Part shown: positions 35,973 to 44,391 of the stretch, one piece after another | Position numbering within the stretch: position 1 is the stretch's first letter | How the letters are laid out: the number at the start of each line of letters is the position of its first letter | Assembly (NCBI GenBank): GCA_964023205.1 | Contig: OZ026840.1 | Span: 33,210,199-33,274,198, forward strand | Reading direction: 5' to 3' | DNA from: Lutraria lutraria | Taxonomy: Eukaryota; Mollusca; Bivalvia; Venerida; Mactridae | DNA length: 64,000 nucleotides | Program-made: the position numbers and the translations under genes | Notes under the pieces: generated by a model | What the model was told of the DNA's origin: nothing | The model's database searches: none | Seen by the model: the letters and a program-made list of their open reading frames with translations, nothing else

Positions 35973-37142
35973 TTATACTAAAGCATCAAAGGCTTGTCTT
36001 GAAGCTGGATTCATAGGGCCCTGTCTCATCAGGTGAATACGATGTCTCAAAAGGGGTTTCAAGACAGCCTGTCTTGATAAGGTAGATAAGGATAGGGGTG
36101 AAAAACGGCACAATGGAGTGTCTGGTGAACTTCTTGAACTGGGAGATGATCTACTAGATGATCTGCTGGATGAACTCCTAGGTGTGCTAAAACTACTTGA
36201 CCCACTGCTTGAAGAACTACTTGGCCCACTGCTTGAATAACTTCTAGATAAACTGCTTGGCCCACTGCTTGAATAACTACTTGGTGAACTTCTTGAAGAA
36301 CTACTTGGTCCACTGCTTGAATAACTCAAACTACTTGGTCCACTTCTTGATAAACTTCTTGAACTTCTAGGTGTGCTAAAAGAGCTTGGTCCACTTCTTG
36401 ATAAACTTCTTGAACTTCTAGATGAACTGTTTGATCCACTTCTTGATAAACTTCTAGATGAACTTTTAGGTGAGCTTTTAGATGGATTCTGAGAAGTAAA
36501 ACTTCTGTTTGATCCACTTCTAGAAGAATTTCTTAAGCTTTTAGATGAATTTAGACTAAAGTTCAAACTACTCACAGGACTGATAGGAGACCATTGTAAC
36601 TTACTGATTGGAGTTACAGCCATAGAGGGTGTTGAAGTGGTTTGCTTTCGACGACGGAGAGTAATAAAACGTTCATTGATCTTGGCAGGCGATTTTCTAG
36701 CTTTTTTAGCTGGAGCTTTTCTAGGTTTTCTAGCAGGCGATTTTCTTTTAGCTGGAGATTTTCTAGGTTTTCTAGCAGGCGCTTTTCTTTTAGCTGGAGA
36801 TTTTACAAATTTACGAATCGTCTTTTGACCATTCCATCGGAGTAAACTTCGTATCATGACTCCACCAAGAAATCCACCTCCTCCTGGTTTCAATATGAGT
36901 TGACGTTTAGTATCCATGTCCACTTGATCATCTCCCAGCTGCTCTAATTCATGCTGATGTTTTTGCATAAAGTTTTGTGTTTGTTTAGGTAGCACAATTT
37001 TCTTTTTTAAAATCACCTTTGCTGCTAAGGTGAACCACTTGAGCATTTCTTTTAATCCAGACCTTAGCATTTGCTCCCGTACAGTAGGGTCTCGTTCCTG
37101 ACCCAAATGTTCTAACGATTGAGCTATGGCTGTGGCTGACAT
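35973..37142 (-). CDS. Basic virion-type protein with histone H1/protamine-like and Ser/Arg-rich tail
   Basis: 389 residues. Residues 1-100 share the layout of the next gene downstream, ending KRQLILKPGGGGFLGGVMI. Residues about 115-165 are Lys/Arg/Pro/Ala repeats (APARKPRKSPAKRKSPARK), resembling SPKK-type tails of histone H1 and protamine-like proteins. A long low-complexity part rich in SRS, SGPSS and SLSRS follows, then a short ordered C-terminus. This suggests DNA compaction in the virion, as a core protein. The Ser-rich repeat could be a phosphorylation target. Function is inferred from composition. Confidence 0.75.
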   Translation of the reverse strand: MSATAIAQSLEHLGQERDPTVREQMLRSGLKEMLKWFTLAAKVILKKKIVLPKQTQNFMQKHQHELEQLGDDQVDMDTKRQLILKPGGGGFLGGVMIRSLLRWNGQKTIRKFVKSPAKRKAPARKPRKSPAKRKSPARKPRKAPAKKARKSPAKINERFITLRRRKQTTSTPSMAVTPISKLQWSPISPVSSLNFSLNSSKSLRNSSRSGSNRSFTSQNPSKSSPKSSSRSLSRSGSNSSSRSSRSLSRSGPSSFSTPRSSRSLSRSGPSSLSYSSSGPSSSSRSSPSSYSSSGPSSLSRSYSSSGPSSSSSSGSSSFSTPRSSSSRSSSRSSPSSRSSPDTPLCRFSPLSLSTLSRQAVLKPLLRHRIHLMRQGPMNPASRQAFDALV

Positions 37143-37176
37143 GATGACTGAATGATCTTATATGAGTAAACGATGT

Positions 37177-37824
37177 TTATATATACACAACTGGCCCACG
37201 TTTTTCTCCAGTGATCCAGTGATGAAAAATATCTGTTCTTAACCGATAACTGTCTGGTGTTTGAGGGTGAAAGTCAATCACTAAATACCCATGAGGTGTA
37301 GAGATAGCATCTTGATAAGCGGGTAACAAGTGTGGCAATTGAATTTGATTCGCCAACACTTTGATTTGTCCTTTATCTCTTGTGTTTTGAAATAAGATCA
37401 TGTAATGTGCATTTAAACTCAGGGTACGACTGGCTTTCGATTGTTGAAACATGTTTTGTGTAATGTAGATCACACTAGCATTACGATGGTGACCTTTTCG
37501 TGTAAACCATAATTTGATTTTCTCTTCATCTTTATCACCAAGCATGTCATCAAATATAATTAAATGAGGAATGGATGTATCCTCTACTATCTCTTCATCC
37601 TCGTCAGGTATCCCCTGTATGAACCGAATACTAGGTTCTTGTTCTTGTAATTGTGCATAGGCTACTTGCCATTCTTTGTAACACCATACAATACGCTCAG
37701 GTACTACTTGAAACAAATCTGATTTGTATTCCAACACCTTTTTTACGAATTGTGTTTTACCAGAGCCACTAGGGCCTGCGATAAACATATTGCAAGGATG
37801 CTTAAAAAGTAAACTGGACTCCAT
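37177..37824 (-). CDS. Packaging ATPase (FtsK/HerA, A32-like)
   Basis: 215 residues. The Walker A motif GPSGSGKT is at residues 17-24, Walker B LIIFDDML at about 88-95, and a conserved MFQQSKASRTLSLNAHYMI stretch follows. The family pumps genomic DNA into preformed capsids. The upstream neighbour's poly(A) signal lies 40 nt before this start, so the gene probably has its own promoter. Confidence 0.92.
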   Translation of the reverse strand: MESSLLFKHPCNMFIAGPSGSGKTQFVKKVLEYKSDLFQVVPERIVWCYKEWQVAYAQLQEQEPSIRFIQGIPDEDEEIVEDTSIPHLIIFDDMLGDKDEEKIKLWFTRKGHHRNASVIYITQNMFQQSKASRTLSLNAHYMILFQNTRDKGQIKVLANQIQLPHLLPAYQDAISTPHGYLVIDFHPQTPDSYRLRTDIFHHWITGEKRGPVVYI

Positions 37825-37886
37825 GACGTGAAAATCACAACTAACACTATTGGAAGAAAAACATTTTATTTATTTGTGTAACAAGT

Positions 37887-38249
37887 TTATGTATGAGTAC
37901 AAGAATAATCACAACAAGAACAACACATGTCATGTAAGGGTAACAACAGTTTGTCAGAAAATTCAAACACACATTCTGAATGTCCAAATTGACTCAGAAA
38001 TGTTAACACAGAGTCATTGTTCACCACCTGTTTGAACCAATCCGTTTCACTCAAGTCCATGGGTACTGATTGTTTATAAAATGAATTCATCACATGAAGT
38101 CCATGTTTCATTTCTTCAAACATGTCTGGTGTACTCAACTGTTGTCGAATCCATTCCAGAGAATGATGACCTTCAGGTATCTTCATACGATAAGCAAATA
38201 CCAATGCTTTTCTCAACAGGGTATGGTTCATAATATCAAACTGTTCCAT
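37887..38249 (-). CDS. Unknown Polinton protein with C-terminal cysteine cluster
   Basis: 120 residues. It starts MEQFDIMNHTLLRKALVFAY, is mostly helical and ends with CCSCCDYSC, a possible metal-binding or acylation cluster. It overlaps the preceding frame by 22 nt. AATAAATAAA lies about 15-25 nt after the stop (minus strand, about 37863-37875). No family is recognised. Confidence 0.65.
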   Translation of the reverse strand: MEQFDIMNHTLLRKALVFAYRMKIPEGHHSLEWIRQQLSTPDMFEEMKHGLHVMNSFYKQSVPMDLSETDWFKQVVNNDSVLTFLSQFGHSECVFEFSDKLLLPLHDMCCSCCDYSCTHT

Positions 38250-38536
38250 TCTCGAATCGTGTGAATCACTCTATCGTTACATACATAAGTATTCCAATCG
38301 TCTCGATGGATAGCTTTCAAGTCTAAGTGTGCACTGATCATAGCATCACGAATCATCTGTCTAAATAGTTCAAACGTGTGAGGATTCAGAATCCACGCGC
38401 GAATGTCCTTGACCTTGACAAGGTCATCTTGTACAATACTGTATAACGTATCCGTATACAGCTCAAAGTCCAAAATGTAATATAAACTTATAAATCGTCT
38501 AGATGGTTTAACCATAATTGAATATTTCCTGAACAA
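38228..38536 (-). CDS. Unknown small Polinton protein
   Basis: 102 residues, or 95 from ATG 38515. It is aromatic-rich (FISLYYILDFELYTDTLYSI) with a charged helical second half. It overlaps genes on both sides (49 and 22 nt), which supports it as coding. No family is recognised. Confidence 0.55.
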   Translation of the reverse strand: MFRKYSIMVKPSRRFISLYYILDFELYTDTLYSIVQDDLVKVKDIRAWILNPHTFELFRQMIRDAMISAHLDLKAIHRDDWNTYVCNDRVIHTIREWNSLIL

Positions 38537-39156
38537 ATCAATATTCTAGGTCGATTCGCATGAACGGCTTCAATCTCGTCTTTGACTTCTCTTAAGCGAT
38601 GCCTTAATTTATAGAACACGGCACGATACTGTAGAATATGAATAACATGAGTGAACGGTACCTGTCTCTTAAATACCATGATACCACGTATTTTAAACTG
38701 TGAATACGGACGCCATCCGGGGTGAGATCTCCCATTGTCCTCTTCAGCCATACTGAACCATATCACATTGGGGGTAGAACGAAAATTGTTAGCTAAGGCA
38801 GATACGTCGCTCAAATTAGCATCGTGGATTAAAAAATCCCATGTCGTAGATAACATACGATCTAAGCTTTGTTGTACCACATTCAGTTTTCGTAGAATCG
38901 GTAATTTTTGGTTGAATGACAAGTCCTGGCGATCACCTACATCCTTCAACAGTCTCTCTATCCGCCGATGATTTGTATGTTGTAAGCTATGTATAGCATT
39001 ATGAGTAGCCCATGTGTGCACTAACTCCATCTTCCATGTTTTAGCGTTAGCCCATATGACATAACGATAAATTTTAAGTCTCAGCTCTATCGGTAGTAAG
39101 GGTATCCAATCCATGTCTTTATGAATAATGACTTTTAGATGACTTGTTCTAGTCAT
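38488..39156 (-). CDS. Unknown Polinton protein with F-box-like N-terminus
   Basis: 222 residues, or 208 from ATG 39114. The start MDWIPLLPIELRLKIYRYV resembles the first helix of an F-box, but the rest of the F-box is not clear. The remainder is helical and Arg/His-rich with several Trp. It begins 18 nt after the polymerase stop. A TCAAGGTCA element (39168-39176) sits 12 bp before the ATG, inside the end of polB. Confidence 0.6.
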   Translation of the reverse strand: MTRTSHLKVIIHKDMDWIPLLPIELRLKIYRYVIWANAKTWKMELVHTWATHNAIHSLQHTNHRRIERLLKDVGDRQDLSFNQKLPILRKLNVVQQSLDRMLSTTWDFLIHDANLSDVSALANNFRSTPNVIWFSMAEEDNGRSHPGWRPYSQFKIRGIMVFKRQVPFTHVIHILQYRAVFYKLRHRLREVKDEIEAVHANRPRILICSGNIQLWLNHLDDL

Positions 39157-39173
39157 TACCTAAAAGGTCAAGG

Positions 39174-42100
39174 TCAGTCATGTAGATAACCATAAGGCAC
39201 AGTCATATGATTCTCGACCACAATACGTTTGGTATACACCGAACGAAATGTTTTGACTTGTTTCTCACTGGTCACGGTTCTGTCCTTATGACGTTTAATC
39301 CGAGAAGCATATTCAACTACGGTCGAATAATGATGTCTGTCTTTCACACAATCCACCATCGTATTGAAATTCACTTGTTGAGTGGCATTGTAGTCTAACG
39401 TAATGCCTTTCACTTTGCAATTTTGATGGAGTTCACCGTTTTCAATGTATTCATAGCCATAGTTCTTTGGACCTAAAGCGACATATCTCACAATACGACC
39501 CTTTGGTACCTCATCTGTCCATTTTCCCAATCGACTGGAGATAATAGGAACATTATAGCCATCAGGGTCATGAATGTACATACAACTGTCTGTGTCAAAA
39601 TACAATACTCTCTTTCCTAGAGGTTCAAGCACTTTGTACAGTTCTAATCGAGCATAAGCCGTCACAAATGAAGCCACCACAGGATTGGCTGATGAATGAG
39701 GGTCTGCTTTGTCCGATTCATCAGTATAATTCATTAACATGAATTCATCATGATCAAAACACTCTACATATTTCACAGACTTTTTAGGATCGTTCAGTAT
39801 TCCGTAGAACTGGTCCAATCGATGAACATACTCTGTTTTAGGCAAGAGGTTAGTTTGAGCATTTTTGCCCCAGAGACAATTCAGCATGGTTTTGGCAAAA
39901 GCTCGTTTTCCTGGATTTTTCTCCACCTGTTGCAAACGAATTCCTTCAGCTTCAAAATAATCTTGTTTAAATTTATCTTGAGCCTCTTCCGTATCCACCC
40001 CTGGAGGATATCCACTAGCCTCTTGTTTCATTTTCAAGTATTTGTCAATGTATTGCCGATAGACGTCCGTACTCCATTCATCCCAGTGCCATACATGATA
40101 CACTTTTGATACTTGATAGCCTAAAGCAATAGCTTTAGCCAATTCAACATGAGTCCATGTGCCATACAAGAACCGTTCATACGGGGAATGTGTACAATAA
40201 TCCATCTCCTTCTCAGCACAAGTACGGCATAGCGTAAACACCATTTTGCTATTACAGTGTATGGGTAAGACAGGCATCCATAAATCTTGCGGGGGTAGAA
40301 CACGGCATTTAATCAGTCCTTTGTATTTCTCAATATGCTGTTGATCAATTTGTTCTTGACTCATGATCACTGGATGGCCTATCGGATAAGTCCTGTACTT
40401 GTTCACATACGGATAGAGAGAACAAATATCCACATATTTGATTTCTTGGTCGTTGTCTACTTCATGATACAGTCGAACGGCATTCGTACGACCTCCGAAC
40501 AAAGCTTCCCTGGGTTGTATCGGTTCTTGACCATGATAGAATCGTTCCACTCTTGTCTTATAGGCAGGATCCTTTTGACAACGCTGATCAAATTCACATT
40601 CCCACATGACCACAACAGGGTACCCCTGTTCTTTCAAAGACTCCAGTCGTTTATACGTATCGTGATAGGCCTGTTGCATGCTTCTCAAAGTATACGGATT
40701 AATGGTACTTCGGTTAGGAAAACAGGTGGGGCACCCATGGTACCAACATCCCATGAATTCATACACGGTGTTGGTCTCTTGACAATAGCCATCCACGTAA
40801 TAAGGTCCAATTTTGACTTCGCCTTTGTTATTCAAGGCATGCCGAATATGTATCTCTTCGGTGACAGCCATCATTTGTAGCCAACGTATGCCTTTCATGG
40901 AATACCGGGTTTTATTGGGATACCCGGCATCCGAAATCACGGCTAAACTATGAGGCGGCATGGAATTTTTGCGCCAGGCTTTGTTACACACTTGAGCTAA
41001 TGTGGTAGCTTCAGTAAATGGATCTATTTGATCACTTTCCAATAATTGTTGACGAAATTCTCCACACCCGCGTCTTAAAATGTCCACATCCGATTGACAG
41101 TATTTCTCCATTTCCTTTTGAAAATCAAATACGTCACCTTTTCTTTCATTGTACCAGGTTAAAAACTCTTCACGTCGCTCTGGTTTCATACTATCCGGTT
41201 TGTAAAAGTGTAGCGGCAAATAAGGTCCCACATAATCTTGATACGCCAGGGTGTTTGCATAGAATGGAAACCATCCTTTGGCTAACTCGGTCAGTCCAAA
41301 TGTATTGGGAAAACCGGAGAGAGGCATACTCAGGAAACTGAGGGAGTCAATCATGCGTATTCCATGCACTCTCAATTGAATGATTTTACTACCATTCATA
41401 ATCAACTGGGGTTTCGCCGTCCCCTGAGTGAGCACATATCTAAGAATAAACTGAGCGTCATAGCCTTGAGCATTGTGGGCTATCACTGTCGATCCTCGAT
41501 GGGTAGGGAGAAATAGCCAAGTACAGAATTGTTGTAACGTATTTTCACCACGGAATGTCATTTGTCTGGCTTCATTCACCTCTTCACAATACTCACATGG
41601 AGCTTTCACTGACTTACACATACAGTCACCACAAGCACGTTGAGCCACACAAAAATTAGGGATATGTTCTCCAGAATCAAAACGACATTCAAAATCAAAA
41701 AAGATGAATGGTACTTCTGGTTGTTTTCTATCGGGTGGTTCATACGTTGGAATGTAACAGTCATGATCTGGTCCTACTATGGCTTTACAACACCTGCATT
41801 TCTTTGTCCCTGGGCAAACGTGACTCCGTTTCGTTTCAATCACCTTTTGCCCACATTTCTTACAATTCCATACGGATTCACAAATGGTTTTACGTTGTTT
41901 TCCCGTTTTTGTTTTATGATTGTCAAAACATGCCTGACTCTGGAATAGGCGACGACAATCTGGACATCTTATAGATTGTCCTGCTGGGCATAGGGTGTGA
42001 GCATAACACTGACAAATATGGCTACACTGGTGTCCTTCACGGTGATCATAACTGATATCGCACCATTCACAATAATAACTCCGTCCGAGAAATCCGGTGA

Positions 42101-42965
42101 TGGATACAATACAGTCATAATGATTATCATGGTGAAAGATATGAATCACACGACTTTTTTCAGTCAGAGCAGGTGGTTTGAATAACAATTCACTTCCATA
42201 ATGTTGTGGATGGATTTTAATCACATAGCCTGGATAGAGATAGTCCTGTAGTTTTTGGTATTCTTCTATACCACACGACTGATCCGATGAAATACCCACT
42301 TGCTTCAACAATGCTTCAGCTTCGTATTTTTGAAGATTTTTCTTAGAGCGACGTATATAACCCCATCGTTTTTTCCATTCCGGGGTTTGATTTTCATGTA
42401 CTTTACACCGTCCTACCACAATCGATCTAGCTAAACACATAGAGTCTTTACTATTGTCAATACACACAACACTTGTCTTTGACTTCCGCATACTGAATAA
42501 GTTTGGTGCTTTAAACGTTTTCTTTCCGGTTCCCTGTGGCATAGCAATATGCGTAATTTCCATCTGTGCCGCCCCATCATGAATTTTAAATTGACGGTTA
42601 CTTTGTGCCACACGTTCAATTTCATCCAACAATGTATCTCCACTAATACGAGATGCCCTATTAAACGGAACATGTATTCCAAAGTCCAAATCAGGATGTA
42701 GAATAGATACTCGAACTCGATCATTCGACTTCACTTCACATCTCTTGTAGAGCTGATCCATCATATCATTAAACACCCTGTTTGTAAATTCAAACGATTG
42801 ATTATACGGCTGAAATGTCACATCATATACTCTAGATTGAGTCTTGAATTTTCTTGACTTTCTTTCCATGCGTGACTGTATGTCATAATAGTCGCGCACA
42901 GGCTCAAACTTACTTCGTTTAGTTGGAGGTTCATCCTCACCACTAGTACTGTCGGTATCTGACAT
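39174..42965 (-). CDS. polB: Protein-primed DNA polymerase B
   Basis: Replicates the element from its termini. From ATG 42965 it has 1263 residues. In-frame sequence upstream to 43031 lacks an ATG. A Cys/His-rich region (about 290-405, several CxxC pairs) precedes the exonuclease motifs: Exo I FFDFE (about 421), Exo II HNAQGYD (about 496), Exo III YCQSDVDIL (about 620). Polymerase motifs are A DICSLYP (about 845), B KTMLNCLWG (about 1025) and C YFDTDS (about 1121). All catalytic aspartates are present. It diverges from the CCHC gene at 43075, sharing a palindromic TATA box. A TCAAGGTCA site lies 45 bp before the ATG. Confidence 0.95.
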   Translation of the reverse strand: MSDTDSTSGEDEPPTKRSKFEPVRDYYDIQSRMERKSRKFKTQSRVYDVTFQPYNQSFEFTNRVFNDMMDQLYKRCEVKSNDRVRVSILHPDLDFGIHVPFNRASRISGDTLLDEIERVAQSNRQFKIHDGAAQMEITHIAMPQGTGKKTFKAPNLFSMRKSKTSVVCIDNSKDSMCLARSIVVGRCKVHENQTPEWKKRWGYIRRSKKNLQKYEAEALLKQVGISSDQSCGIEEYQKLQDYLYPGYVIKIHPQHYGSELLFKPPALTEKSRVIHIFHHDNHYDCIVSITGFLGRSYYCEWCDISYDHREGHQCSHICQCYAHTLCPAGQSIRCPDCRRLFQSQACFDNHKTKTGKQRKTICESVWNCKKCGQKVIETKRSHVCPGTKKCRCCKAIVGPDHDCYIPTYEPPDRKQPEVPFIFFDFECRFDSGEHIPNFCVAQRACGDCMCKSVKAPCEYCEEVNEARQMTFRGENTLQQFCTWLFLPTHRGSTVIAHNAQGYDAQFILRYVLTQGTAKPQLIMNGSKIIQLRVHGIRMIDSLSFLSMPLSGFPNTFGLTELAKGWFPFYANTLAYQDYVGPYLPLHFYKPDSMKPERREEFLTWYNERKGDVFDFQKEMEKYCQSDVDILRRGCGEFRQQLLESDQIDPFTEATTLAQVCNKAWRKNSMPPHSLAVISDAGYPNKTRYSMKGIRWLQMMAVTEEIHIRHALNNKGEVKIGPYYVDGYCQETNTVYEFMGCWYHGCPTCFPNRSTINPYTLRSMQQAYHDTYKRLESLKEQGYPVVVMWECEFDQRCQKDPAYKTRVERFYHGQEPIQPREALFGGRTNAVRLYHEVDNDQEIKYVDICSLYPYVNKYRTYPIGHPVIMSQEQIDQQHIEKYKGLIKCRVLPPQDLWMPVLPIHCNSKMVFTLCRTCAEKEMDYCTHSPYERFLYGTWTHVELAKAIALGYQVSKVYHVWHWDEWSTDVYRQYIDKYLKMKQEASGYPPGVDTEEAQDKFKQDYFEAEGIRLQQVEKNPGKRAFAKTMLNCLWGKNAQTNLLPKTEYVHRLDQFYGILNDPKKSVKYVECFDHDEFMLMNYTDESDKADPHSSANPVVASFVTAYARLELYKVLEPLGKRVLYFDTDSCMYIHDPDGYNVPIISSRLGKWTDEVPKGRIVRYVALGPKNYGYEYIENGELHQNCKVKGITLDYNATQQVNFNTMVDCVKDRHHYSTVVEYASRIKRHKDRTVTSEKQVKTFRSVYTKRIVVENHMTVPYGYLHD

Positions 42966-43009
42966 GATTATGATCTTAGAACTTCTCCGCCGTTTTTTAT
43001 AGTTCGGGT

Positions 43010-43041
43010 TCAAGGTCACAACGCGTGACACTCTATAAAAG
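43010..43041. promoter_or_regulatory. Bidirectional promoter between polB and the CCHC gene
   Basis: CTCTATAAAAG (43031-43041) reads as a TATA box on both strands: 35-40 bp before the rightward ATG (43075) and about 70 bp before the leftward ATG (42965). TCAAGGTCA is at 43010-43018. Copy 2 keeps both elements (around 61411-61442). Confidence 0.65.
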
Positions 43042-43074
43042 ACGTACGCTCCATCCGTTTTTTATCATTTCAAC

Positions 43075-43425
43075 ATGAGCGATCCTAAAATGAACCAAGC
43101 TGAAGAGAACCGAGATCAAACTTTGATGTATTCATTAAAGAAGAAAATTAAAGAGCTTAACAACTTAGCGGATCAGCTCTGTGGACAGAAAAATGTAACA
43201 TGGGATCATATCAAGTGTTATCGTTGTGGAAAGAAAGGACATTATTCTACAAGCTGTACGGAACCCTTCAACAATGAATGTTTTTATTGTCATGAACAAG
43301 GACATTTCATCGCAGACTGTCCTAAGAAACAAGGTGAACAGGTCGATCTACAGGACGCAGAACAGAGTAAGAAAAAACGTAAATACAAAAAGAATCCAAC
43401 AAAAACTGTGAGTGACTTTGTGTAA
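43075..43425 (+). CDS. CCHC zinc-knuckle protein
   Basis: 116 residues. Two retroviral nucleocapsid-type CCHC knuckles are seen: CYRCGKKGHYSTSC and CFYCHEQGHFIADC. A helical N-terminal part precedes them and a Lys-rich tail (KKKRKYKKNPTK) follows. It probably binds single-stranded nucleic acid. It is divergent from polB. It has an AATAAA at 43530-43535, so it seems to use ordinary polyadenylation rather than the nearby stem-loop, which is in the opposite sense. Copy 2 homolog is at 61027-61377. Confidence 0.88.
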   Translation: MSDPKMNQAEENRDQTLMYSLKKKIKELNNLADQLCGQKNVTWDHIKCYRCGKKGHYSTSCTEPFNNECFYCHEQGHFIADCPKKQGEQVDLQDAEQSKKKRKYKKNPTKTVSDFV

Positions 43426-43529
43426 TCCAGACAATGTGTTGGACAATGTGTTGGACAATTGTGTATAAATTGGAGACTAAGTGAGTTGTATTGTGTTGTA
43501 CTTTGTTGTACTTTATAAATGTTTTCAAA

Positions 43530-43535
43530 AATAAA
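43530..43535 (+). terminator. AATAAA poly(A) signal of the CCHC gene
   Basis: AATAAA about 105 nt after the stop at 43425. Conserved in copy 2 at 60906-60911 on the minus strand. Confidence 0.6.
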
Positions 43536-43600
43536 ATGATAGACAATGTAATATGCTTTTGTCTTTGCTTGAGATATAAAACGAATCTAACACATATGGT

Positions 43601-43616
43601 GGCCCTAATAAGGGCC
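43601..43616 (-). terminator. Histone-type 3' stem-loop of the myristoylated LYPDL gene
   Basis: Minus strand GGCCCTTATTAGGGCC followed by ACCA, preceded by CCAAC, 10 nt after the stop codon. The loop TATT fits the looser histone consensus. The purine-rich CAAGCAAAGACAAAAG about 25 nt further is a weaker downstream-element candidate. Confidence 0.75.
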
Positions 43617-43626
43617 GTTGGGTAAT

Positions 43627-43851
43627 TCATTGCATTTCTGCAAGAAATAGGTATCGCCAATAGTTGGCTCTCAAATCCTCATCATAAAAGATGGCAAGGT
43701 CAGGGTATAAATTACCCATCTTGATATCCATCTTCACTTCTACACATGCATCTTGGAATTCAGACAAGTCTGGGTACAAATTACCCATCTTGACCACCCA
43801 AACATCTTCTTGTTCAGGTTCATCAGAAGAACTTTTCAAGCAGTTGCCCAT
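43627..43851 (-). CDS. Small N-myristoylated protein with two LYPDL motifs
   Basis: 74 residues. The start MGNCLKSSS fits an N-myristoylation signal with an adjacent Cys for palmitoylation. An acidic stretch follows. Then the motif KMGNLYPDL occurs twice (residues about 21-29 and 44-52) and the end is aromatic. LYPxL is the ALIX-binding late-domain consensus used by some enveloped viruses and cellular ESCRT cargo; YPDL could also act as a YxxL sorting motif. Membrane targeting is inferred. It is divergent from the gene at 44049 across a CCAAT-box array, and ends at a histone-type stem-loop. Both motifs are conserved in copy 2 (60593-60814). Confidence 0.8.
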   Translation of the reverse strand: MGNCLKSSSDEPEQEDVWVVKMGNLYPDLSEFQDACVEVKMDIKMGNLYPDLAIFYDEDLRANYWRYLFLAEMQ

Positions 43852-43911
43852 GTTGAATCATGAAACATAAATGAGCTATGGAACATGAGAAAAACACTGA
43901 CCTAGAACAGA

Positions 43912-43988
43912 CCAATGAAATGCCAGTAAAATAGACCAATGAAATACCGTTAAAATGGACCAATGAAATACTGTTAAAATGGACCAAT
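43912..43988. promoter_or_regulatory. Divergent promoter with four CCAAT boxes at 24-bp spacing
   Basis: CCAAT begins at 43912, 43936, 43960 and 43984. The repeating unit is close to GGACCAATGAAATACCGTTAAAAT. Copy 2 has the same four boxes inverted (ATTGG at 60454, 60479, 60503, 60527). Multiple CCAAT (NF-Y) boxes in a shared divergent promoter are typical of replication-dependent histone gene pairs. Confidence 0.75.
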
Positions 43989-44048
43989 CAGAGTCCTTGT
44001 ATCATATGAGAGTGACCTTGCCTTGATCTAATTTCATTCTGTATCAAG

Positions 44049-44372
44049 ATGTCGCAACGCACGCTTAACATTATTAAGAGAAAGTATACAACCTTAGGGT
44101 TGTATATTGAACAACTGGAGATGCAGTTAGAAGAGTTGAGGTTGGAGGTGAAGACCCTGAGAGAGGGGAAACAGTTCGCGGAGGAGGTTGTGGTCAGCTC
44201 TGGGGAAGAGGACTGGGGGGATACCCCTCAAGAATCAACCCCAGAGAACTGGGAAGATGAACTGGTAGAGGTTCCTTCGAACCTCTACCAACCTACACCG
44301 GACCCCAAGGATGTCCAGAAATGGGACAAGTGGTGTCCCGCTTGTATGGGGAGATGCGGTCAACGCCATTAA
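44049..44372 (+). CDS. Coiled-coil acidic protein with C-terminal cysteine motif
   Basis: 107 residues. Residues about 15-50 form a leucine-rich coiled coil (YIEQLEMQLEELRLEVKTLR), followed by an acidic Ser/Glu/Asp middle and a C-terminal WCPACMGRCGQRH, which could bind zinc. Not recognised. It shares the CCAAT promoter with the LYPDL gene. Its stop is enclosed in an 11-bp inverted repeat, then two histone-type stem-loops follow. Copy 2 homolog is at 60073-60399. Confidence 0.75.
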   Translation: MSQRTLNIIKRKYTTLGLYIEQLEMQLEELRLEVKTLREGKQFAEEVVVSSGEEDWGDTPQESTPENWEDELVEVPSNLYQPTPDPKDVQKWDKWCPACMGRCGQRH

Positions 44373-44391
44373 TCCCCATACAAGCACCAAC

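Noticed and set aside
43599..43620. Stem-loop as the terminator of the rightward CCHC gene
   Set aside because: On that strand the loop reads TAATAA and the ACCA tail is missing; the orientation fits only the leftward LYPDL gene. The CCHC gene has its own AATAAA.
44280..44310. PTAP-type late domain in the coiled-coil protein (YQPTPDP)
   Set aside because: PTPD does not match P(T/S)AP; no claim made.
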